Positions 29,501-39,783 of a stretch of DNA of 64,000 nucleotides are shown in pieces. Position 1 is the stretch's first letter, and every line of letters starts with the position of its first letter. The position numbers and the translations under genes were made by a program. The notes beneath the pieces are model-generated. The model searched no databases. It saw nothing but the letters and a program-made list of their open reading frames with translations, and was not told the origin of the DNA. Origin of the DNA: Paralithodes platypus (lineage: Eukaryota > Arthropoda > Malacostraca > Decapoda > Lithodidae); contig CM064518.1 in assembly GCA_032716605.1 (NCBI GenBank), positions 44,044,744-44,108,743 on the forward strand. Direction: 5' to 3'.

Positions 29501-30683
29501 TTCGATTTTGAATTGGCCTTCCTGGAGGGCCCAGGGGACCGTTTTTTGGACTTTAAAAGTCCTCTGTAGCCCAAACTATAAGCCCTAGAGAATTCTAACT
29601 GGTGCCATTCGCTTTTTCTCGACGAGTTGCCTTAGACATGGTCGTAGATTTAATTTTCGCCCAGCCATTCGCCCAGAATCGAAAATATTTGTTTCCAAAA
29701 ACCCTGGGTTTAAGCCCAGGCAAATCCTTAATTATGGTCGAATTTTGACTTGTCAATATTATTACATATTTGGATTCGTCTCGCCGTTGCGGTTTCAACG
29801 GTATAATTAGTTCTTTAATTTTGACAAATTTTTAGGCCCAATCGGCCTATTTTAAAATTTAAAAACTCCATAGACGAGTTATTTATGTACGGATTTTGTT
29901 TAAATTTATACCATTGGTACACTTTGGCAAGCTGATTCGAATAGCCTAAACATAATTAAAATCGGACCATTAGTTTAGGATTTCGATTTTGAATTGGCCT
30001 TCCTGAAGGGCCCAGGGGACCGTTTTTTGGACTTTAAAAGTCCTCTGTAGCCCAAACTATAAGCCCTAGAGAATTCTAACTGGTGCCATTCGCTTTTCGT
30101 CGACGAGCTGCTTCTAGACATGGTCGTAGATTTCATTTTCGCCCAGCCATTCGCCCAGAATCGAAAATATTTGTTTCCAAAAACCCTGGCAAATCCTTAA
30201 TTATGGTCGAATTTTGACTTGTCAATATTATTACATATTTGGATTCGTCTCGCCGTTGCGGTTTCAACGGTATAATTAGTTCTTTAATTTTGACAAATTT
30301 TTAGGCCCAATCGGCCTATTTTAAAGTTTAAAAACTCCATAGACGAGTTATTTATGTGCCTATTTTGTTTAAATTGATACCATAGGTACACTTTGGCAAG
30401 CTGAATCTAATAGCCCAAACAGAATTAAAATCGGACCATTAGTTTAGGATTTCGATTTTGAATTGGCCTTCCTGGAGGGCCCAGGGAACCGTTTTTTGGA
30501 CTATAAAAGTCCTCTGTAGCCCAAACTATAAGCCCTAGAGAATTCTAACTGGTGCCATTCGCTTTTTCTCGACGAGTTGCTTCTAGACATGGTCGTAGAT
30601 TTAATTTTCGCCCAGCCATTCGCCCAGAATCGAAAATATTTGTTTCCAAAAACCCTGGGTTTAAGCCCAGGCAAATCCTTGAT

Positions 30684-30685
<2 letters not shown>
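26546..30685 (+). repeat. 480-bp satellite array, about 8.6 units
   Basis: The marker GTCCTCTGTAGCCCAAACT recurs at about 26574, 27053, 27529, 28019, 28595, 29079, 29559, 30040 and 30519, spacing 476-490 except one of 576. Each unit also contains GGTGCCATTCGCTTTTCGTC, TTTTCGCCCAGCCATTCGCC, the hairpin CCTGGGTTTAAGCCCAGG, ACTTGTCAATATTATTACAT, AGGCCAATAGGCCTATTTTA and CCTGGAGGGCCCAGGGG. Unit 4 (28019-28594) has an internal duplication of about 96 bases around the hairpin. Units 5-7 are nearly identical while units 1, 2 and 8 differ more. The last unit ends in a GT run. The repeated 60-80-codon frames in both strands are by-products. Confidence 0.97.
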
Positions 30686-30726
<41 letters not shown>

Positions 30727-30765
30727 ATGTGTTGTTGTGTGTATGTGTGTGTGTGTGAGTATGTA
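30686..30765. repeat. (GT)n at the satellite end
   Basis: A GT run begins within the last satellite unit, directly after AATCCTTGATTTTT, replacing the expected TTATGGTCG. Confidence 0.9.
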
Positions 30766-30836
30766 AAATAAAGTACATATGGGTTTCATGGCGGCTTCTA
30801 AGGTTCAATGAGAGTCAGGGTACCTAACTTCCTAAT

Positions 30837-31053
30837 TCTTGACCCATTCAATACCGGTGACGTCCTTTGCATTGTATTCGGGCAATCATTAGACGATTTC
30901 CTTTAGCTTAGGAGAGACGTCTAGACATGAAAAGGCTGCAGACTATCTCAATTAAACCTTTTAGCTGCCATATAGCCCTCCAAAGCTTCATAAAATCGTC
31001 TAAATGTAGCTGAAGTCAAATATAACAGACATCACCGGTACTGAAAAAGTTAA
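30837..31053 (+). mobile_element. family C element
   Basis: TTGACCCATTCAATACCGGT (left TTAA mutated) to CATCACCGGTACTGAAAAAG then TTAA. The variant CTAGACATGAAAAGGCTGCA is shared with the copy at 19037. Confidence 0.8.
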
Positions 31054-31140
31054 TGTCCTATCTGAAAGTAATGAATATATAAAAACCAAGTAAATCAACT
31101 CACCGTCACGTGTTTTATCTCTCGTTGGCGTGGGAAAGGT

Positions 31141-31542
<402 letters not shown>

Positions 31543-31797
31543 TTAAGGGGGACCACCTCGGGTTTTTTTTTTGTCTCTCTTTCTCCCTCTCTCTCTTGGT
31601 TGTATCCATTTGGCCCCATACAGCCTACTGTTTTAATTTAAGACGATTATCTCCATCCAGGTGTTGATTTTTTTCCTGGCGAACGGTAGCAAGCCAGCAT
31701 TTTTTTTTTTTTTTTTTTAACAGCAACTAATGGGGCAAACATCTTAAAATCTGAAAATTAAGGGGGCTAAACATGCGGGAGAAGGGGGTATAAAAAA
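31543..31797 (+). mobile_element. family A, two head regions fused in opposite orientation
   Basis: Starts TTAAGGGGGACCACCTCGGG with the A head, through TTTCCTGGCGAACGGTAGCA. After a T run of about 17 (31698-31715) it continues as a reverse head: CTAATGGGGCAAACATCTTA, GGGGGCTAAACATGCGGGAG. Tail, hairpin and right TTAA are missing. Confidence 0.7.
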
Positions 31798-31955
31798 GTG
31801 ACCTAGATGTGTGTGAATTTGTGTTTTGTTTTTGTGTGTTCATAGTTTTTCTGTTGTTTTGTGATGTCTTTGTTTGGACTCTGTCTCGAGTCGGCCACCC
31901 CCAGAAAAAAAATGGGGAATGGGCCTGAGTAAATTGATAGATAGATAGATAGATT
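31798..31955 (+). mobile_element. SINE family U with (GATA)n tail
   Basis: GACCTAGATGTGTGTGAATT, GACTCTGTCTCGAGTCGGCC, ACCCCCAG, A8, ATGGGGAATGGGCCTGAGTA, then ATTGATAGATAGATAGATAG. The tetranucleotide tail is in the same place as in 3596-3781. Confidence 0.7.
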
Positions 31956-31956
31956 T

Positions 31957-32215
31957 TACTTTGTCCCCTACGTTAATTATAACGCCTTCCCAGACTTCTT
32001 TCAAACTTACAAAATACCCACCCAGACCCCATTCAAGCTAAATTTGTAATTTTTTTCGATAGAGCAAAATTAGTGTGCCAGCCAAAGACCGAGTTCTTCT
32101 AAAATACAGGCTCACTATCGCTCGCCCACATAGACAATCGGCACTTGAATGAGGTGAAGCGTCTTATTATCGCCAAACTAATGGACCCAAACAGGGGATG
32201 ACCAAAAAGACCCCC
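31957..32215 (+). mobile_element. family B element, 5' truncated
   Basis: TTGTCCCCTACGTTAATTAT, CCTTCCCAGACTTC, CCATTCAAGCTAAATTTG, TACAGGCTCACTATCGCTCG, TTATTATCGCCAAACTAATG. The 3' end ATCAAATAGGTTTGATA is decayed. Confidence 0.7.
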
Positions 32216-32254
32216 TCGGATCAAATAGGTTTGATAATACGGTTTTAGCGGACC

Positions 32255-32712
32255 CAGAGCCCTACCCATGACGAATAAGAGCAAATATACCTTACCTGAA
32301 CTTATAGGTAACCCAGAACCCCCAAAACCAGAACCCTACCCATCACATTTTGGCTCGAACGTCCCTTGATTTTGGCCCTGTCACTCTTTCAACTATGGGG
32401 GAGGCACTCGCTATAGGCAGTTATGCCTTTTGCCTCCCTCAATCACATAGAAAAAAAAAAAAAAAAAAAAAAAAATCGTCATACTTATAGCTAACCCAGA
32501 ACCCCAACACTAGAACCGTACCCATCACGAGTCAGAGCTAATATACGAACCTAACTTAAGTTATAGCTAACCCAGAACCCTATCCATCACTCGTCATACT
32601 TATAGCTAACCCAGAACCCTATCCATCACTCGTCATACTTATAGCTAACCCAGAACCCTATCCATCACTCGTCATACTTGTTTGTGAACTTATAGCTAAC
32701 CCAGAACCCCAA
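32255..32712 (+). repeat. 39-42-bp minisatellite split by a LINE tail
   Basis: Units of ACTTATAGCTAACCCAGAAC, CCTATCCATCACTCGTCAT. Two diverged units lie left of the insertion (32283-32348) and about five lie right of it (32476-32712). Confidence 0.9.
32349..32475 (+). mobile_element. 5'-truncated LINE tail with A25
   Basis: TTTTGGCTCGAACGTCCCTT, GGGGGAGGCACTCGCTATAG, CCTCCCTCAATCACATAG, then 25 A (32451-32475). It lies between the CCATCAC and TCGTCATAC of one minisatellite unit. The long pure A tail suggests a fairly young insertion. Confidence 0.85.
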
Positions 32713-33015
32713 GGTATTAAGCCTGTTGAAGCCATAAGGTGAGCATCCCCTTAGAGTACAGTCGCCTCCATAAATCACGTCCCGGGAGCGGTAAACGTGC
32801 TCATTATATGGAGAGGGGATTGTTTTCTTCACCTACATAAATATGTATGTATGCTAACTACACATTCCTAGCCCAGCGTGAGAGACTGGAGAGGGAGAGA
32901 GAGAGAGAGGAATGGATGGATGGAGATGGGTGGAGATAGAGAGGGATGGTATGGAATGGAGAGAGAGAGAGGGGGGGGGATGGAAATAGAGGATTGGAGA
33001 GAGATGAGGGATTGG

Positions 33016-33054
<39 letters not shown>

Positions 33055-33110
33055 GGGATGGTGAGAGGGAATATGATGGAGTGAGAGGAGAGAGGGAATG
33101 GAATGGGTTG
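32713..33110. repeat. GA-rich simple region after unassigned DNA
   Basis: 32713-32875 is unassigned. 32876-33110 holds GAGAGA runs with GGGATGGA and ATGGAGATGG interruptions. Proline- and serine-rich frames here come from these repeats. Confidence 0.8.
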
Positions 33111-33164
33111 CCGCAATATATACAGTAGAGTATCGCTCTAAAACTGTCTCAAATCTCCAAATCG

Positions 33165-33262
33165 CAAGAATTCATGCCGCTAGATGTAAAAGGTTGCCTC
33201 TAGATCGAAGTAAATACCTCTCGATCTAGCGGGAGAGTAGCTAAATTGGCAACACTGCGTCT
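33165..33262 (-). mobile_element. family S fragment (minus)
   Basis: The complement reads GTGTTGCCAATTTAGCTACT, then CCGCTAGATCGAGAGGTATT and TACTTCGATCTAGAGGCAAC. This is the first part of S including its left end. Confidence 0.75.
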
Positions 33263-33361
33263 CATATATTCAGCAAAGAACCCAGACCCCATTCCAAGTG
33301 ATGTGCCAGACCATGAGTGAAGAAGCAGCCACTTGAATATTTATGATACCCTACAGTTATG

Positions 33362-33600
33362 GGGAGGTAGGGGAGAGAGAGAGAAAGAGAGAGAGAGAGA
33401 GCTAGAGAGTGAGTGAGAGAGAGAAGATTTACGTAGATACACTGACCACACAGGCCTTACGATCCCAGCGAGGGGGTCAGGACTTAATTCTAGGTGTAAG
33501 AGAGAGAGTGAGAGTGAGAGAGTTACATAGGGTTACACAAAGTTACACAAACCTTACAGATCTTGCGGTCCCCACTAATAGTTGCCAAGGATAGTAGAAG
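33362..33600. repeat. (GA)n-bearing dispersed repeat
   Basis: GA runs at 33375-33425 and 33499-33520, each followed by an ACGTAGATACACTGACCACA or TTACATAGGGTTACACAAAG stretch. The motif CATAGATACAC after GA is shared with the hairpin at 6430-6611, suggesting one GA-headed repeat family. Confidence 0.55.
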
Positions 33601-33619
33601 AAGGGTATTGTTTTTTTGT

Positions 33620-33727
33620 TTTTTTTTAAGATTGATAGAGGTTTAGGGAGGAAACTAAAAATAAAAAATTAAAGATAGGCTATAATATATAAATAAATGA
33701 AGACATATATACGCCCATCCCCCTTAA
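33620..33727 (+). mobile_element. family A right end
   Basis: AAGATTGATAGAGGTTTAGG, GAGGAAACTAAAAATAA, then ACGCCCATCCCCCTTAA. Only the last 110 bases are present. Confidence 0.75.
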
Positions 33728-33751
33728 CAACGCTGTGAAAAATATTCATCC

Positions 33752-33836
33752 CTGAACACCTGGATTCAGTGGCATACTGTATATGGTAGAGCACTCTGGA
33801 AGGTATTGGTTATACAGGCGGTAGGTTGATGATGAT

Positions 33837-33907
<71 letters not shown>

Positions 33908-33985
33908 CAACTGGACTCAGTGGTATATATGGTAGAACACTCTGGAAGGTAATAATGGTTATACAGGCGGTAGGTTGATGATGAT

Positions 33986-34042
<57 letters not shown>

Positions 34043-34120
34043 CAACTGGACTCAGTGGTATATATGGTAGAACACTCTGGAAGGTAATAATGGTTATACA
34101 GGCGGTAGGTTGATGATGAT

Positions 34121-34160
<40 letters not shown>

Positions 34161-34243
34161 CAGAACACCTGGACTCAGTGGTATATATGGTAGAACACTC
34201 TAGAAGGTAATAATGGTTATACAGGCGGTAGGTTGATGATGAT

Positions 34244-34286
<43 letters not shown>

Positions 34287-34364
34287 CACCTGGACTCAGT
34301 GGTATATATGGTAGAACACTCTGGAAGGTAATAATGGTTATACAGGCGGTAGGTTGATGATGAT

Positions 34365-34453
<89 letters not shown>

Positions 34454-34630
34454 CACCTGGACTCAGTGGTATATATGGTAGAACACTCTGGAAGGTAATA
34501 ATGGTTATACAGGCGGTAGGTTGATGATGATGACACACACACACACACACACACTCAGAACACCTGGACTCAGTGGTATATATGGTAGAACACTCTGGAA
34601 GGTAATAATGTTTTTACAGGCGATGATGAG
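33752..34630 (+). repeat. compound satellite: conserved spacer of about 84 bp alternating with (AC)n
   Basis: Seven spacers (near 33752, 33903, 34039, 34160, 34283, 34450, 34556), each GAACACCTGGACTCAGTGGT, ATATATGGTAGAACACTCTG, GAAGGTAATAATGGTTATAC, AGGCGGTAGGTTGATGATGA, alternate with AC tracts of about 66, 52, 36, 38, 85 and 22 bases. Spacers are over 90% alike while tract lengths vary. A decayed eighth spacer is at about 34905-34950. The 262-codon minus frame is a translation of this array. Confidence 0.97.
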
Positions 34631-34649
34631 GAAGACAGGAGGTGTTAGA

Positions 34650-34895
34650 TGTCGCCCCTTTTTTTGTGAGTCAATATCAAGACTTTTCGTGTCATTTAGG
34701 TGTCGATTTCATCCTGGCGAGCGAAAGCGAGTCTGTAATTTAGGAAGAACCGGTCCCGGCCGAAAAATGTACAAATATATCTTGTAGGGGGATCCTGGGG
34801 TTGGTTAATTAAGTTTGATGGAGGTCTAGGGAAGAAAGTAGAAAAATATTGAATAAATTAAAAAATCGACCAAAAAGTGAACCCTTCCCCCCTTG
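34650..34895 (+). mobile_element. family A element, 5' truncated
   Basis: From the fourth head repeat (CGTGTCATTTAGGTGTCGAT) through CCTGGCGAGCGAAAGCGAGT to GATGGAGGTCTAGGGAAGAA and AAAAGTGAACCCTTCCC. The GGCC hairpin is reduced to CCGGTCCCGGCCG. Confidence 0.8.
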
Positions 34896-35082
34896 AGGTA
34901 GGAGGTGGGTTTATGGTTATACAGGCAGCAGGTCGATGATGAGGTACCCAGGAGGTGTTACATGGCTTACCACTCACAACAACACTATGTTCAACACTTC
35001 TTTATTGTGACAGAAGGCAAGAGGCAAGGTTGTCTGTAGATTCACCTTCTTGTTTTTTGTTACGTCTGTTTGTTTACTTCAT

Positions 35083-35288
<206 letters not shown>

Positions 35289-35407
35289 ATACACAACACA
35301 CACACACTGAAATCTCCAAATCGCAAGAAGATTGAAAGAATGATAGTAAGCCAGATTCAAGGTACGGTAGAGACAGAAATTTCCGAGCCCATGAAGTTTG
35401 AAGGAGC

Positions 35408-35622
35408 TTAACCCTTTGAGTACCAGTGACGTGTGGTATATTTTATTCTAGCTATAATTAGATGATGTTAGACAGCTTGGGAAGGGTCTGCGGTAGTTAA
35501 AAGGGTTGGTGGAGATAGTTTGAAGCCTTATTATTGCTAGAGGTCCTTCCTAAGCTGAATACAATCTTCTAACAGTTGCCAGAATATGAAGAATAGGACG
35601 TTCCTGGTACTGTACGGGTTAA
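35408..35622 (+). mobile_element. family C element, CCCTTTGAGTACC subtype
   Basis: TTAACCCTTTGAGTACCAGT to TCCTGGTACTGTACGGGTTA A. The TTAACCCTTTG tip is especially close to piggyBac-type ends. Shares TTAA 35619-35622 with the next A element. The same subtype is at 60626-60842. Confidence 0.85.
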
Positions 35623-35987
35623 GGGGGAAGGGTTTATTTTTTGGTCGATTATTTCATATATTTATTATGTTTTTAGTTTCCTCCCTAGACATCCATCAAA
35701 CTTAAAAAGATATTCATAAGATCCCCCTTCGAGATTAATTTGTACATATTTCGGTAGAAGAATGTCACGGCCGAAGGTCGGTTCCTCCACAAGTACAGGC
35801 TGGCTATCGCTCACCAGGAAACAATCGACACCTAAAGGGTACGAAAGATCGTAAAATTGACAAAGAAATGGGGTGAAAGGTCTTAAAATCGACAAAATAA
35901 TGGGACAAACGTCTTAAAATCTCAAAAACAAATGGGGCTAAGCATGAGGAAGAAAGGGGACCAGAAAAGCGACACATCTCGACTTAA
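35619..35987 (-). mobile_element. family A element, full length (minus)
   Basis: 369 bp, TTAAGGGGGAAGGG to ACATCTCGACTTAA. Long-tail subtype with GGTCGATTATTTCATA after the tip, hairpin CGGCCGAAGGTCGG, core CAGGCTGGCTATCGCTCACC. Confidence 0.88.
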
Positions 35988-36039
35988 TGATTGGCATCTT
36001 AAATTATGTTTTCATATTACATATTTATTTGTAATATAA

Positions 36040-36415
36040 TAATGGTATAGTTTCAGTCTCTAATAGTGTATAATGTCAATATATCCTTCCAAAATTGTCT
36101 CCATTAGCTATAATTATATAGATTATTTTCAGTTTTTAATATATATAATGTCAATATTTCCTTCCATAATTATCTAGCCTACATTAAAAAAAAAAAACTA
36201 TATGTGTTCAGTTTCTAATAGGATATATTGCCAATATATCCTTCCAAAATAATCTCTTAGCTATTATTACATTAAACAAAAATTAATTGTTAATATATAT
36301 AATGTCAATATTTCCTTCCATAATTATCTCCATTAACTATAACCATATGTTTTCAGTTTCTAATAGTATAAAATGTCAAACTATCTTTCCAAATTTATCC
36401 CCATAAACTAATTCC
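36040..36415 (+). repeat. AT-rich tandem repeat, unit about 90 bp
   Basis: Four to five degenerate units with TTTTCAGTTTCTAATAG, AATGTCAATATATCCTTCCA and TTATCTCCATTAGCTATAA. Unit length varies because of A runs. Confidence 0.8.
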
Positions 36416-36506
36416 CTTCAATATCCTAAACACGGGCTTTGTCTCTCCTAATTCGGGTTCTTCCATAACCATAAACAAACCTTTTATTCAATTACCATAG
36501 ATTATA

Positions 36507-36703
36507 TTAACCCTCTCGCTATCCTGTGGACTCGGTCATATAATTACCTCTCTAAAATTAGTTTCCTGCCCACAGCTAACTCAAAGACAACTGAAGAGGT
36601 TGAAGTAACTAAACTAAAGATTTATAAACACCCCTGATGGTCACAAAGGTTTTTAAGTATCCCAGAATAGGCTCAAATTGCGTCCTGTGCGTGAAAGGGT
36701 TAA
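36507..36703 (+). mobile_element. family F TTAA element (single copy)
   Basis: 197 bp between TTAACCCTCTCGCTATCCTG and GTCCTGTGCGTGAAAGGGTT AA. The ends form an inverted repeat (TTAACCCT.TC.C) but the inside is unlike C or E. Assigned to the TTAA/CCC group by its ends only. Confidence 0.6.
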
Positions 36704-36763
36704 TTTATGGCTTGAGTTACGTATAATTATTGTTGCAGCCTCTCGGATCACCTTTCACCCGTC

Positions 36764-36986
36764 TCTAAACCCCTTCTGTACCGTCGACGTTTTTCTAATT
36801 TTATTCTAGCTATATTTAGAAGATTGTGTGCAGTTTAAGAAGGATCGTTGGTATATATTAAAAAATGGTTAAGTGAGATAGTTCATAGCCTGTTGATTGC
36901 TGTAGGACCTTCTTAAGCTGAATTTAATCGTGTAATAGGGTCCAGAATATGCTGAAAGTGGGACGTCACCGGTACGGTATGGGTTA
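36764..36986 (+). mobile_element. family C element
   Basis: TAAACCCCTTCTGTACCGTC to CACCGGTACGGTATGGGTTA A. It has the AGTTCATAGCCTGTTGATTG variant. Its right TTAA (36983-36986) opens the next element. Confidence 0.82.
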
Positions 36987-37330
36987 ACCCCTTTTGGTCC
37001 GAGGGAGAACTTTTTGGACCTCCTCCTGTTTCGCTCCACTTCTTTGGAGATTTTAAGACGTTTTACTCCATTAGTTTGGCGATAATAAGATGCTTTACCC
37101 CACTCAGGTGTCGATTTTTTACTGGGCGAGCGATAGCGATCCCGTAAGTTTGAGTAAATCGGCCTTCGGATGGGACATTTTCCTAATGAAAAATGTACAA
37201 ACTTAGCTTGAAGGGGGTCTGGGTGAGCATATATTTTAGTATGTATATAGAACGTTCTGTAAAGGCGTTTTGTTAGCCTAGGAGACAAACTGAAATATAG
37301 TCCTCGATACTGGCAAAAACAATCAAAATC
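36983..37330 (-). mobile_element. family B element with A-like left head (minus)
   Basis: TTAACCCCTTTTGGTCCGAG, then A/B shared CCATTAGTTTGGCGATAATA and GGGCGAGCGATAGCGATCCC. The B-specific GTTAGCCTAGGAGACAAACT, GCAAAAACAATCAAAATCCT follow. The outer B end is replaced by a 50-base tandem duplication (AATCCTCAATACTAATACTG, at about 37328 and 37365). Confidence 0.7.
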
Positions 37331-37375
37331 CTCAATACTAATACTGTACCGGCAAAGACCTTTAAATCCTCAATA

Positions 37376-37588
37376 CTAATACTGTACCGGCAAAGACCTT
37401 TTAAATTTTATTCTGGCTCCTATTAGACGATTTTATTCAGTTTAAAAAGGGCCTCCAGCAATTAATTAACAGGCTTCGAACTATCTCACTTGACCCTTTT
37501 CACTACCACAGATCCTTCTTAAGCTGCACAAAATCGTCTAAATATAACTAGAATAAAATAAAAAAAAAATCGGTACAGAAGGGGTTAA
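37376..37588 (+). mobile_element. family C element
   Basis: TACTGTACCGGCAAAGACCT at the left (TTAA lost, ACCGGC repeated twice by the local duplication) to ATCGGTACAGAAGGGGTTAA. Confidence 0.82.
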
Positions 37589-37825
37589 ACCAAATATCCG
37601 AATAAGCCCCCCCCCCCCCCCTCCCCCTCCCGCTCCCCCCAAGACGTCGGAGCAGGTAGAGTTAACCCCTTTTACCTGACTATCATCTCAGGTAGAGGCT
37701 ATAATATTAATGAGGCAGGAATATAATACGAACCCCGCACTTATCGTTCTCTCTCTTCCTGGAACCGAATCGAAAGGGAAATTATAGCGAATCCTCCACC
37801 ACCACCACCACACTGAAGACACCTA
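37589..37825. other. unassigned, with C-run
   Basis: A run of about 16 C at 37606-37621 is followed by CCTCCCGCTCCCCCC and mixed sequence. Nothing is recognised. Confidence 0.5.
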
Positions 37826-37860
<35 letters not shown>

Positions 37861-37884
37861 TTATCTAGCTAGCTATATATTTAT

Positions 37885-37932
<48 letters not shown>

Positions 37933-38050
37933 TTACTCAGGCCCAATCCCCTTTCTTTTCTATCCCCCTTTTTTTTTTCTTTTTTTTTTTTACTGGGGGT
38001 GGCCGACTCGAGACAGAGCCCGAATAGGGACCAAAAAAAAAAAATCTAGT
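37826..38050 (-). mobile_element. SINE family U with (ATCT)n tail (minus)
   Basis: About 25 ATCT units (37826-37930) followed by TTTACTCAGGCCCAATCCCC, a T-rich patch, and CTGGGGGTGGCCGACTCGAG ACAGAGCCC. This is the reverse of 31798-31955. The long tail is at the 3' end of the element. Confidence 0.7.
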
Positions 38051-38106
38051 CGGTTTTATTTCAACTGGCAGTAACGTGGATCCCATGGCGACAGATTTCT
38101 CTATAA

Positions 38107-38326
38107 TTAACCCCTTCTGTACCCATGCCGTCCTTTTGGCTATATCCTGGCTACTGTTAGACTATTTTATTCAGTTTAAAAAGGGTCTCGAGCCATTAAC
38201 AGTCTTCGAACTATCTCGCTTAACCCTTTTGACTGCCACAGATCCTTCTTAAACTGCACAAAATACTCTAAATACTGTATAGCTAGAATGAAATACAAAA
38301 GACGTCGCCGGTACAGAAGGGGTTAA
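38107..38326 (+). mobile_element. family C element, best-preserved right end
   Basis: TTAACCCCTTCTGTACCCAT to GACGTCGCCGGTACAGAAGG GGTTAA. 220 bp; the right end matches the consensus perfectly. Confidence 0.88.
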
Positions 38327-38502
38327 TGGGAAAAACTCGACACCTAAACGGCACGAATGGTCTTCATATTGACAAAGTAATGGGGCGAAAGGTCTCAAAA
38401 TCGCCAAACTAGTGAACGAAGGTCTTAAAATCACAAAACTAATGGGTCTAAACACGAAGGAAAAGGGGGTCCAGAAAAAGTGAGTTTCTCCCCCTTTAAG
38501 GA
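38327..38502 (-). mobile_element. family A head (minus)
   Basis: AAACTCGACACCTAAACGGC, TGACAAAGTAATGGGGCGAA, AAACTAATGGGTCTAAACAC, ending TTTCTCCCCCTTTAAG. About half the element; the core and tail are missing. Confidence 0.78.
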
Positions 38503-38614
38503 GGCTGGATTCTTACATTTCCATATTTCAGTAGCTTCCAGACTCAAGTTGACGAGAAAAGTTGCCAGTAAGTAAAAGTGTGTGTGACTCTAGTTTATTA
38601 ACATGTAGCCTTCA

Positions 38615-39110
38615 TCCCCCCCCCCCCCACTCCCCACCCCCTCCACCTCCTCCTCCTCCACCTCCTCCTCCTCCTCCTCCTCCTCCTCCTCCTCCTCCTC
38701 CTCCTCCTCCCACCACCCAGATATCGGTCAACGAGGGAGGGTTAAAAACAATTAGGCCCCCATCTTGTCCCTAATTATCTTGCATTGTCTCGAGGAAGTG
38801 TAGGGGGTAATTAGTGTTCTGAGGAGTTGGAGGGAAGGTGGGGGGAGGAGGGAGTTTGGAAGGTGGGAGTGAGAGTTGGAAGAAGGGTGTGGGAGTGGGG
38901 AGAGTAGGAGTGGTGGAGGGTGGGAGTGAGGGGTGGAAGGAGGATGTGGGGGTGTTGGGAGGGGGGGGAGGGGTTATTAGTTATCTGTGGGGGTGGAGAA
39001 GGATGGTGGTGGTAAGAGGTGTGGGAGTGGAGGGGGGGGGGGGAGTTATTAGTTATATGTGGGGATGGAGGGAGGATGGTAGGGGGTGGAGGGTGTGGGG
39101 TGTATGTGAG
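38615..39110. repeat. (TCC)n and GGGAGT-rich regions
   Basis: C-run and (TCC)n at 38617-38712 (poly-proline frames). The stretch 38713-38820 is unassigned. 38820-39110 is G-rich with GGTGGGAGTGAG and GGGGTTATTAGTTAT repeated. Confidence 0.85.
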
Positions 39111-39111
39111 A

Positions 39112-39303
39112 GTAGAGAAGGATACCCGGAGACTCCCACATTAGTAGAGAAGGATACCCGGAGACTCCCACATTAGTAGAGAAGGATACCCGGAGACTCC
39201 CACATTAGTAGATAAGGATACCCGGAGACTCCCACATTAGTAGAGAAGGATACCCAGAGACTCCCACATTAGTAGAGAAGGATACCCGGAGACTCCCACA
39301 TTA
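39112..39303 (+). repeat. 32-bp minisatellite, 6 copies
   Basis: GTAGAGAAGGATACCCGGAG, ACTCCCACATTA, six units with only two base differences in total (one GATAAGG, one CCCAGAG). Such high identity points to recent expansion. The 39304-39519 stretch that follows is unassigned and includes a G-run at about 39404-39428. Confidence 0.95.
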
Positions 39304-39519
39304 CGCGTCATTAGGCCCCGAGTGTCCGTACATCATTGGGGCTTGGGAAACACCTGTAATTAAAGCCCCCTGCCTTTGATGACCCTTTAGGACCGGGCGG
39401 AAGGGGGGGGGGGGGGTTAGGGGGGGCGGCTACTGCATTACTCGATCCGCGGGTCATGGGAAAAATTGGTACCGTTCGATGCGGTTAATCCCTTCTCTAC
39501 CGACGACCACTGGGAAAAT

Positions 39520-39783
39520 CGGTTCACTCTTAGCTTAGAGAGCTGGACAGAATAGGGATGGGAATGTGTTAAAAGGCAGGTGCCACCCACTCTCCGCAAG
39601 GGAGTCAGTCTGTCTTTTCTTCCTATGACTTACACTGCTTTAAACTCCGTGTGCTCAGGCATTTTGACCCCAACGTCCCTTGAATTTTGCTCTGTCGCTC
39701 TCTTGGCTTTTGGAGAGACACTCGTTACAGGCAACCTGCCTTTTGTCTCCTTCTTACACACAGAAAAATAAAACAAACACTGC
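39520..39783 (+). pseudogene. LINE 3' end with inverted 5' part (twin-priming structure)
   Basis: 39612-39783 (plus) encodes SSYDLHCFKLRVLRHFDP and continues into the LINE 3' UTR, ending CACACAGAAAAATAAAAC. Just upstream, 39525-39600 encodes the more N-terminal part LRRVGGTCLLTHSHPYSVQL on the minus strand. The two parts belong together in the intact LINE (compare 42629-43012) but are head to head here. Confidence 0.8.

Noticed and set aside
27131..29798. Repeated 64-83-codon frames in the 480-bp satellite (MPFAFRRRVALDMVVDLIFA and its minus-strand counterpart)
   Set aside because: They occur on both strands, their length changes from unit to unit with single-base indels, and they match no protein family.
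33766..34554. 262-codon frame of alternating VCVCVC and SSSTYRLYNHYY blocks
   Set aside because: Produced by the AC compound satellite. The apparent modular protein follows the unit and tract pattern exactly.
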